Assembly (NCBI GenBank): GCA_021802375.1
Contig: JAKAAL010000122.1
Location: 1 to 9,187 of the forward strand
Source: Bacillota bacterium
GTDB lineage: Bacteria > Bacillota_E > Sulfobacillia > Sulfobacillales > Sulfobacillaceae
Direction of reading: 5' to 3'
Length of the DNA: 9,187 nt
Position numbers and translations under genes: made by a program. How positions within the stretch are numbered: the stretch's first letter is position 1; each line of letters opens with the position of its first letter. Of this stretch, positions 1-4,940 are shown piece after piece. The notes under the pieces are model-generated. The model saw only the letters and a list, made by a program, of their open reading frames with translations, did not search any database and was not told where the DNA came from.

Positions 1-482
1 CGCGCTTTCAGCTGATCGCCAAATGATCGGTCCTTCAATTGATTATTTGCTGATCCCGCGACGATCTGACAGTTGAGACGATCTATGGTAGGTTCCTGTT
101 GGTATAAGCGGGACAACCAAGTCGGTTCGCGAAAGAGGCTTTGCGCCAATGTGTAACGATGGATCACGTCAGCAATTTCGATCCATTGATTGGCCAGAGC
201 CAGCCAACTGGGCAAGTCCCCGAGGCTGGGCCAATTGGGATAGGGGATTTCCACGTCAGTCAAGAGCGCAAGCTCAAATACGGGCCAGTCAAATACATGG
301 GACAAGATGAGGACTTGCCGGGGCCGTGGATAACGATAACCATCTTCCATGTACCCGATATAATAATCTTGGACGGCTAGACGATTAGCCAATTGGGTGC
401 GTGTCATTTGATGGGATTCACGCAGGTATCGAATGACCGGACCGTATTGGGGAGCCTTTCGTGCCAAGCGCAACACCTCCAT
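1..482 (-). CDS. XRE-family helix-turn-helix regulator, C-terminus cut by window edge
   Basis: An open minus-strand frame runs from ATG at 482 to the left edge without a stop (160 codons seen). Residues 16-64 look like a Cro/C1-type helix-turn-helix: VIRYLRESHQMTRTQLANRL gives helices 1-2, and the following YYIGYMEDGYRYPRP resembles the recognition-helix and G-x-x-P part of XRE domains. The rest (residues 65-160) is rich in Trp and Leu and I do not recognise it; it may be a sensing or oligomerisation region. It is divergent from the acyl-CoA mutase gene, with about 50 bp between the starts, so it may regulate that gene or itself (inference). The start is uncertain. A GGAGGTG sequence lies just inside the frame (480-474) and would better serve an in-frame TTG at 467, and no good ribosome binding site precedes the ATG. 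XRE domains are short and divergent, so the fold call rests on pattern alone. Confidence 0.72.
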   Translation of the reverse strand, partial: MEVLRLARKAPQYGPVIRYLRESHQMTRTQLANRLAVQDYYIGYMEDGYRYPRPRQVLILSHVFDWPVFELALLTDVEIPYPNWPSLGDLPSWLALANQWIEIADVIHRYTLAQSLFREPTWLSRLYQQEPTIDRLNCQIVAGSANNQLKDRSFGDQLKA

Positions 483-486
483 AAGT

Positions 487-494
487 ATTATAAT
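487..494. promoter_or_regulatory. Palindromic ATTATAAT, candidate -10 element on both strands
   Basis: The 8-mer ATTATAAT is its own reverse complement, so it offers TATAAT on the plus strand (489-494) and on the minus strand (492-487). On the plus strand a transcript would start near 500, leaving a leader of about 33 nt before the mutase ATG at 533. On the minus strand it would start near 480-482, which would make the regulator mRNA nearly leaderless if the ATG at 482 is used, or place GGAGGTG at the very 5' end if TTG at 467 is used. No clear TTGACA-like -35 is seen at 16-18 bp on either side. Confidence 0.4.
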
Positions 495-518
495 GCTGCT
501 AACAACGATGTGCGATGA

Positions 519-526
519 GAAGGGAG
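519..526 (+). promoter_or_regulatory. Ribosome binding site deciding the mutase start
   Basis: The sequence AGAAGGGAG lies 6 nt before ATG 533. This favours 533 over the upstream in-frame ATG at 515, which would sit before this site and has no ribosome binding site of its own. Confidence 0.6.
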
Positions 527-532
527 CAGGGC

Positions 533-1717
533 ATGGCAACCGAACGGAAGCTGGACGCACCGGATACTAAGGCAATGAGTGGGGATCCCTATCAAGGCCA
601 TCGAAGTTTTCGAACTATCTCGGGGATTCCCATTAACGAAGTGTACACCCGAGATGATGTGGGGGATCCCAAGGAGATTGGCGATCCCGGGCATTATCCG
701 TTTACCCGGGGCATTCATCCCAATATGTATCGGGGACGGATGTGGACGATGCGCCAGTTCGCGGGCTTCGGAACGGCGACAGAAACCAATCAGCGTTTTC
801 GGTATCTGTTAGACCAGGGTCAGACGGGGCTCTCGGTGGCGTTCGATATGCCGACCTTAATGGGCTATGATTCGGACGATAGTCATAGCCTTGGTGAAGT
901 CGGTCGAGAGGGTGTTGCCATCGACACCGTAGAGGACATGGAGCGCCTCTTTGCCGAGATTCCTTTGGACCAGGTCTCTACCTCAATGACCATCAATGGG
1001 CCCGCGCCGATCATTTGGGCCATGTACTTGGTGGCGGCGGAGCGCCAAGGCGTGTCCTGGGATCGTTTGCGGGGGACATTGCAGGCTGATATTTTAAAGG
1101 AATATATTGCCCAGAAAGAATGGTTGTTCCCACCGCGACCCTCCATGCGGGTAATGACCGATATGATGGCATTTGCCACCCATGAAGTTCCGCAGTGGAA
1201 TTCTGTTAGTATTAGTGGCTACCATATTCGAGAAGCCGGCTCTACCGCTGCGCAAGAACTGGCCTTTACCTTAGCCGACGGGTTTGCGTACGTGGAGGCG
1301 GGGATCCAGGCCGGTTTGGATGTCGATGCGTTTGCGCCGCGGTTATCATTCTTCTTCAACTCGCATATTGATTTCTTTGAAGAAATCGCCAAATTTAGAG
1401 CCGCCCGAAGAATATGGGCGCGACACTTAAAAGAGAAATACGGCGCGAAAAATCCTCGGTCTTGGACCATGCGCTTTCATACCCAAACCGCAGGGTGCTC
1501 GCTTACCGCGCAGCAGCCGGAGAACAATATTGTGCGAACGGCGTTTGAGGCGTTAGCCGCCGTGCTGGGAGGGACACAATCCTTGCACACGAACTCGATG
1601 GATGAGGTACTCTCGCTACCCACCGAGAAGTCGGTCAAGATCGCGCTGAGGACCCAGCAGGTGATTGCCTATGAAACCGGCGCGGCTCCACCTCGATCTC
1701 GTGGGTTTGGCCATTAA
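533..1717 (+). CDS. Acyl-CoA mutase large subunit (MCM/ICM family), C-terminally truncated at a rearrangement
   Basis: This is the large-subunit domain of a coenzyme B12-dependent acyl-CoA mutase, which rearranges the acyl-CoA carbon skeleton in a TIM barrel. Family landmarks are [35 protein letters not shown], the His of SISGYH (1223-1225; equivalent of His244 in the Propionibacterium enzyme), FAPRLSFFF and [13 protein letters not shown]. The frame follows the family through [14 protein letters not shown] (to 1681), then gives 11 unrelated residues and TAA. The normal continuation (the DPLGGS motif, the end of the barrel and the linker, about 165-170 residues) is missing; large subunits of this type are usually about 550-560 residues, against 394 here. 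At the MCM Tyr89 position there is Phe (758-760) and at the Arg207 position Gln (1112-1114), the pair reported for isobutyryl-CoA mutase. No cobalamin-binding domain is present, so a separate small subunit would be needed. ATG 533 is chosen for its ribosome binding site; 515 is the longer alternative. The product is probably inactive as it stands. Confidence 0.93.
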   Translation: MATERKLDAPDTKAMSGDPYQGHRSFRTISGIPINEVYTRDDVGDPKEIGDPGHYPFTRGIHPNMYRGRMWTMRQFAGFGTATETNQRFRYLLDQGQTGLSVAFDMPTLMGYDSDDSHSLGEVGREGVAIDTVEDMERLFAEIPLDQVSTSMTINGPAPIIWAMYLVAAERQGVSWDRLRGTLQADILKEYIAQKEWLFPPRPSMRVMTDMMAFATHEVPQWNSVSISGYHIREAGSTAAQELAFTLADGFAYVEAGIQAGLDVDAFAPRLSFFFNSHIDFFEEIAKFRAARRIWARHLKEKYGAKNPRSWTMRFHTQTAGCSLTAQQPENNIVRTAFEALAAVLGGTQSLHTNSMDEVLSLPTEKSVKIALRTQQVIAYETGAAPPRSRGFGH

Positions 1718-1748
1718 TCGTCAAATGAATCGGTGTTTTGCTCGCCAT
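1635..1748 (-). pseudogene. coxS: coxS remnant: N-terminus of a 2Fe-2S subunit of a Mo hydroxylase
   Basis: The frame begins with ATG at 1748, one base after the coxM stop (TAG 1752-1750), with AAGGAGGG inside the end of coxM (1766-1759) as ribosome binding site. Its first residues, [20 protein letters not shown] followed by EPRR, match the opening beta strands of CoxS/XdhC-type iron-sulfur subunits, which typically read I-x-L-T-I/V-N-G ... V-E-P-R before the leucine-rich helix. After codon 24 (1677) similarity is lost, and the frame reads antisense mutase sequence until TGA at 1637-1635, giving 37 codons in all. All cysteine ligands for both 2Fe-2S clusters are absent, so no functional electron-transfer subunit can be made here. 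The position directly after coxM is the common M-S gene order, which supports the identification despite the short match. Confidence 0.82.
1677..1688. other. Rearrangement junction joining mutase (+) to coxS (-)
   Basis: On the plus strand, family-like mutase sequence ends at Gly (GGC, 1679-1681) of AYETG, perhaps one or two Ala codons later. On the minus strand, family-like CoxS sequence runs from its ATG at 1748 to VEPRR (down to 1677). Both genes therefore lose similarity within the same dozen GC-rich bases, ccggcgcggctc. The overlap is short and could include a few bases of microhomology. Both reading frames hit stops soon after the crossing (1717 on plus, 1635 on minus). No insertion sequence, long repeat or target duplication is visible at the site. 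Confidence 0.85.
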
Positions 1749-1749
1749 C

Positions 1750-2592
1750 CTAGACTTGCCCTCCTTCGAAACTCAAATATTCGTGACCCGTAAGCCGGCT
1801 ATGTTGAAAAGCACGTTCTGCTACAGTCAATGCTAAGTGTTGGCGATGCCGATCGGCATCGAGTTGGGTAAGTTCCGTTAGCGCAGTCGCAAAACTCCGT
1901 GCCCTAGTTGATGCCTCGGGTGGTAACGAGAGAGCGATACGTTCCGGTTTTCCCGCAACCCCAAACCAGGTCACAGACCCCTGGCCATCGCCGAAATCCT
2001 CCACCACAGCGCCGGCTAAAGCGAAATCCCCGGGACGGCGTGCGACTTCGGCAAACCCGAGACGATGACTCGGCATCGCAATGTTGACTCCGGTAATGAT
2101 TTCTTCGGCCGCGAGTTCCGTGGTGTAATAACCCAAATAGAAATCCTTGGCCAAAATAGTGCGCGGGCCACTCGCGCCTTCGATTTGGAACCGAGCCCCT
2201 AAAGCCAGCATAACCGCCGGCCACTCTGAGGCCGGATCCGCATGCGCGAGGCTTCCGCCCAAAGTGCCCCGATTACGCACCGCCCAGTGCCCAATATGTC
2301 GAGCCACCACGGCAAGCAACGGCAATCGCTCCCGCACCTCAGCGCTTTCTGCCATCTCCTGATGTCGCACGAGAGCCCCGACATGTACGCTCTCGCTATC
2401 AAATGTGATTTGATGCAGAGCGGCTATCTCGTTGATGTCCACTAAGAGACTGGGGTGTGCCAACCGAAAATTCATTACCGGCACCAAACTTTGACCCCCT
2501 GCCAGGATCTTGCTATTCTCATGGCTCTGTAACCAGGTCACGACGTCCTTGACGTTCGTGGCCTTTCGATATTCGAAAGCTCCGGGTTTCAT
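1750..2592 (-). CDS. coxM: CoxM-type FAD-binding subunit of CO/xanthine dehydrogenase-family Mo hydroxylase
   Basis: This is the medium flavoprotein subunit that passes electrons from the iron-sulfur subunit to a quinone or other acceptor through FAD, in a heterotrimer with CoxS and CoxL. Two FAD-binding motifs are clear: AGGQSLVPVMNFRLAHP (residues about 31-47; the family usually has AGGHS/QSL-P) and GTLGGSLAHADPASEWP (about 109-125). The C-terminal part resembles the CO dehydrogenase flavoprotein C-terminal domain. At 280 residues it has normal family length and looks intact. ATG 2592 is chosen because AAAGGAG (2605-2599) lies 6 nt upstream; the longer frame from 2619 has no such support. 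It follows the VWA gene by 36 nt and precedes the coxS remnant by 1 nt, so these form one operon. The substrate cannot be named: the large subunit with its active-site loop is not in the window, and such clusters also include nicotinate, xanthine and aldehyde oxidising enzymes. Confidence 0.93.
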   Translation of the reverse strand: MKPGAFEYRKATNVKDVVTWLQSHENSKILAGGQSLVPVMNFRLAHPSLLVDINEIAALHQITFDSESVHVGALVRHQEMAESAEVRERLPLLAVVARHIGHWAVRNRGTLGGSLAHADPASEWPAVMLALGARFQIEGASGPRTILAKDFYLGYYTTELAAEEIITGVNIAMPSHRLGFAEVARRPGDFALAGAVVEDFGDGQGSVTWFGVAGKPERIALSLPPEASTRARSFATALTELTQLDADRHRQHLALTVAERAFQHSRLTGHEYLSFEGGQV

Positions 2593-2628
2593 GACATTCT
2601 CCTTTCCAAACTTTCGCACAGTGTTAGG

Positions 2629-3441
2629 CTACCGCAGTCTTAGAGGAAGCTCAAGTAGTGCCTCGCCCGTTCCCCCAGGAACCATTCGGTCGATAAAACG
2701 CGTGGCCACCTTGAGGGCGCGGGTCTTGGGTTCAAAACCCGGGGTCGCCATCAAAGGGTGAACCCATAGTAAACGACGAATCCGAGGCCGGAGCGTCGCC
2801 AATGAACTGGCCAATAGGTCAGGGGCCCCGATATCCCAGCCGTCGGAGACAATCAGGATCGCGGTACTGGGTGAAAGATACCGGGCACCCCACTGTTGTT
2901 GCCACAGCGTAAGCGCCTGGCCAATGGCGGTACCTGCGCCAAACACATCCACGGTCGCTAGTTGTTGGGCCGCATCCGCCATCGATCGCTGCTGGAGGTA
3001 TCCGGTCACCTCAACCACCCGCGTCCCAAAGGCGAAGATGCTCACCTGCTCCGCTTTGGCCCAGCGATACAGCCACGGCAAGTACAGCGGCACGTAGGCG
3101 GCCATCGACCCCGATACATCCCACAACACGACGACTCGTCCCGGACGTCGGTAGTTGGGGCGCCACCGTATTGGCCACCAAGCTTCTCCATGTCGGGCGA
3201 AGTCCTTACGGACCTTAGCCCAATCAGGAGCATGGCGCCCCTGGGTAAATAGCGGCACACGGCTTTGCCTCCAGATGTCTTGAGGCGGCCTTATCCCCAG
3301 GCTCCAGGACGGCAACGTCTCGGGCCAACCCTTCATCTGGGGGTGCCCCACCAGTGCGAGGGATGCCTGCCACCCAATACGGTCTGGCTTTTCAGAACCC
3401 TGGTCCTGGTCTTCGGGTTCGGATCGGGATGCATCTCGCAA
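2629..3441 (-). CDS. CoxE-like VWA-domain accessory protein
   Basis: The protein carries a von Willebrand factor A domain with an intact metal-ion-dependent adhesion site: DVSGSM (Asp108, Ser110, Ser112), Thr171 in FGAGTAIGQAL and Asp200 in LIVSDGWD. The stretch before it, with a Phe-x-x-Arg-x-Gly element and RPNYRRPGRVVVLWD, resembles CoxE proteins, which act with the MoxR ATPase CoxD in maturing the metal centre of CO dehydrogenase-like enzymes. CoxE proteins as I know them usually have a longer helical N-terminal region; here only about 105 residues precede the motif. The only usable start in this frame is TTG at 3441, with a poor ribosome binding site. The frame is the same as that of the upstream MoxR gene and is separated from it by that gene's stop. 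An ATG overlapping the stop (3493-3491, ATGA) opens a different frame that ends after 33 codons, so a one-base frameshift may have cut the true N-terminus. It lies 36 nt before coxM and belongs to the same operon. Confidence 0.85.
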   Translation of the reverse strand: MRDASRSEPEDQDQGSEKPDRIGWQASLALVGHPQMKGWPETLPSWSLGIRPPQDIWRQSRVPLFTQGRHAPDWAKVRKDFARHGEAWWPIRWRPNYRRPGRVVVLWDVSGSMAAYVPLYLPWLYRWAKAEQVSIFAFGTRVVEVTGYLQQRSMADAAQQLATVDVFGAGTAIGQALTLWQQQWGARYLSPSTAILIVSDGWDIGAPDLLASSLATLRPRIRRLLWVHPLMATPGFEPKTRALKVATRFIDRMVPGGTGEALLELPLRLR

Positions 3442-3489
3442 GGATTTCTCGGGAAGCGGAGAGCCCCTCTCCGCCCTGCGTGCTCGCGG

Positions 3490-4323
3490 TCATCCTAACA
3501 ATAATTCGTCGAGCCGACCCCGCACCGTATCGAGATCAATAGCATCCTTGACGACAGTACCCAGGGTTTGGCTCACCCAGTCCCGGGTGACTCCCGGAAT
3601 GCCCATCACTTCTTGGCTTCGTCCCCAGTCGATGGTTTCTGCAAGACCCGGAGGCTTGATCAACTGCCAAGATCTCAAGCAGGTGACAGCGTCAACCAAT
3701 TTCTGCAGGATGTCCTGACCGAGATTCGGGGCGTAAAGCGCCACAATCTCCATCTCGCGCTCTCGACGCGGCCAGTCCAAATAGGCATACAAACAGCGTC
3801 GACGCAACGCATCGGACAGCGGGCGGGTACGGTTTGAGGTTAAGATGCTGACTAGTGGCGCGCTCGCCCGCACGGTTCCCCATTCCGGAATGCTGATCTG
3901 TTGATCAGCCAGGTACTCTAAAAGCAATGCTTCGAATCCTTCGTCACTGCGGTCTACTTCGTCAATCAAAAGCACGGCTCCCCGACTCCGCAAGGCGCGC
4001 AACAATGGTCGTTCCATTAAAAATTCCGTATGGAACAGGTTCACCTCAGCGTCTTGACGTAGCGCCAGCAACTGGCGCTGATAGTTCCAGTCATAGAGCG
4101 CTTGGGACGCGTCGAGTCCCTCATAGCAGGAAAGACGGATGAGTTCTCGTTCCATGGAACCCGCCAGCGCATACGCTAATTGGGTCTTGCCACTTCCGGC
4201 GGGTCCTTCCACTAAAAGCGGCCGATTGAGCTTCACCGCTAAACTCACCATCACGGCTAAATCTTCGTCAATGAGATAATTCTGGTGGCGTAACCCCTCT
4301 GTCCACTGCGATTTGCTCAACAT
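3490..4323 (-). CDS. MoxR-family AAA+ ATPase (CoxD-like)
   Basis: This is a 277-residue AAA+ ATPase of the MoxR type, thought to act as a chaperone that remodels a metalloenzyme together with a VWA partner. It shows Walker A GPAGSGKT (40-47), Walker B VLLIDEVDR (117-125), sensor 1 in LTSNRTRPLSDALRRRC (161-177) with candidate arginine-finger residues, and the C-terminal lid region. The placement immediately upstream of a VWA gene and coxM fits CoxD, which is needed for assembly of the CuMo centre in Oligotropha CO dehydrogenase (established for CoxD, inferred here). GGAGG lies only 3 nt before ATG 4323 but 6 nt before the next codon, TTG 4320, so the start may be either. The open frame extends upstream to 4758, but that part reads as non-coding (low complexity, crossing a terminator and the zinc-ribbon gene). 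The first 56 bases overlap the end of the 63-residue gene in another frame. Confidence 0.92.
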   Translation of the reverse strand: MLSKSQWTEGLRHQNYLIDEDLAVMVSLAVKLNRPLLVEGPAGSGKTQLAYALAGSMERELIRLSCYEGLDASQALYDWNYQRQLLALRQDAEVNLFHTEFLMERPLLRALRSRGAVLLIDEVDRSDEGFEALLLEYLADQQISIPEWGTVRASAPLVSILTSNRTRPLSDALRRRCLYAYLDWPRREREMEIVALYAPNLGQDILQKLVDAVTCLRSWQLIKPPGLAETIDWGRSQEVMGIPGVTRDWVSQTLGTVVKDAIDLDTVRGRLDELLLG

Positions 4324-4459
4324 TAGCCTCCACCAATTCCAGAATGCGCCGGACTCCCGCATCTTTGTAACGGCGTGCGGTGTCATCGAATAAGATTTCT
4401 TGGTGACGTGAATCCGGTCCCGATTCTCTCTCAGTGTACCAGACTCCATACACCGACAT
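4268..4459 (-). CDS. Hypothetical 63-residue protein overlapping the MoxR start
   Basis: A short frame starts at ATG 4459 with a strong ribosome binding site, GGGAGGAG (4471-4464), which supports real translation. The product is charged and probably soluble, with a helical segment GVRRILELVEANVEQIAV near the C-terminus (residues about 35-52); no cysteines, signal peptide or membrane segment is seen. I do not recognise the family. Its last 56 bases overlap the MoxR gene (4323-4268), an arrangement suggesting translational coupling: ribosomes ending at 4268 pass the MoxR start. It lies just downstream of a strong terminator-like hairpin (4499-4521), so it may begin a transcription unit with the cox genes, although I see no convincing promoter in the 40 bp between. 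Confidence 0.6.
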   Translation of the reverse strand: MSVYGVWYTERESGPDSRHQEILFDDTARRYKDAGVRRILELVEANVEQIAVDRGVTPPELSH

Positions 4460-4498
4460 ATAGCTCCTCCCGCTGAAAATGCTCCAGAGGGTTCCAGG

Positions 4499-4521
4499 AA
4501 AAATCCCCCGCGGGGGGATTT
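4499..4521 (-). terminator. Rho-independent terminator after the zinc-ribbon gene
   Basis: On the minus strand AAATCCCCC, a 3-nt loop CGC and GGGGGATTT form a perfect 9-bp stem, followed by two more T residues (five T in a row, 4503-4499). It begins 3 bp after the stop of the zinc-ribbon gene and precedes the 63-residue gene. It could end the upstream unit fully or act as an attenuator before the cox genes. The plus-strand reading has no T tail. Confidence 0.75.
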
Positions 4522-4523
4522 CC

Positions 4524-4778
4524 TCAAACTCGAGCCATTTGGCGCCGCTTTAACTTTTTTCTCATCGTCAGGCGTTCCCGGCGAGCAGGCGTTAAATGGC
4601 TTACCCCAGGCGGGTAAAGTCTGACCAGTACCGCCTGGGGAATCGTGACTTGCAGGTTTCCGCAGAGCGTGCACTGGCGCCCATCCAACACGGTGACCAG
4701 AGCCCTGGTTCCTTCGATATTTAAGGGCCCCGTGATTACCACATCCTCCGAGCCACAAAAATTACAGCGTTCGTCCAT
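4524..4778 (-). CDS. Small zinc-ribbon protein, YgiT-type finger
   Basis: This 84-residue protein has two CxxC knuckles, CNFC (5-8) and CTLC (36-39), each followed by Gly and separated by 27 residues, which together would bind one zinc ion. The spacing and the hydrophobic stretch between the knuckles resemble YgiT-type zinc fingers, known from MqsA antitoxin N-termini and many stand-alone small proteins. The C-terminal 25 residues are strongly basic (RRERLTMRKKLKRRQMARV), which may mean nucleic-acid binding. ATG 4778 is preferred because GGGAGA (4791-4786) lies 7 nt upstream; an ATG at 4811 would add 11 residues before the finger. It sits 162 bp after the amidohydrolase gene and directly before a strong terminator, so it looks like the last gene of its unit. 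No MqsR-like toxin is recognisable next to it. Confidence 0.72.
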   Translation of the reverse strand: MDERCNFCGSEDVVITGPLNIEGTRALVTVLDGRQCTLCGNLQVTIPQAVLVRLYPPGVSHLTPARRERLTMRKKLKRRQMARV

Positions 4779-4940
4779 ACCGTCATCTCCCATTCTCATA
4801 GTTAAAATCATGATCCTTTGTATGGGAGAGGCTTTCGCCTTTTATCGGGGCGGTTCCTGCCAATATACACAGGAAACGCACCGTTTTTTAACACCTTTAT
4901 CCCCAACATATCCACAAATCACGACAAAAAAATGTCGAAT
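4779..4940. other. Intergenic region between amidohydrolase and zinc-ribbon genes
   Basis: This 162-bp, relatively AT-rich stretch holds no gene I can support. It contains a short hairpin CGACA-(A6)-TGTCG (4922-4937) right after the amidohydrolase stop, too weak to call a terminator. Two DnaA-box-like 9-mers follow in the same orientation, TTATCCCCA (4897-4905) and ATATCCACA (4908-4916), each one base off TTATCCACA. A small GAAA-tetraloop hairpin (minus strand AGGC-GAAA-GCCT, 4840-4829) lies in the likely leader of the zinc-ribbon gene. A TATATT on the minus strand near 4866-4861 could be a -10 but has no -35 partner. Confidence 0.5.

Noticed and set aside
141..380. Plus-strand frame of 79 codons
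   Set aside because: It is antisense to the helix-turn-helix gene, has no ribosome binding site and no protein-like pattern.
1717..1749. Insertion sequence or transposon end at the mutase/coxS junction
   Set aside because: No terminal inverted repeat, target duplication or transposase fragment is visible; the joint is direct between two genes.
4324..4758. In-frame N-terminal extension of the MoxR protein
   Set aside because: The extension crosses a strong terminator and the zinc-ribbon gene, has no family similarity, and the ribosome binding site supports a start near 4323.
4829..4840. GAAA-tetraloop hairpin in the zinc-ribbon leader as a possible riboswitch
   Set aside because: The stem is only 4 bp and no conserved riboswitch core surrounds it.
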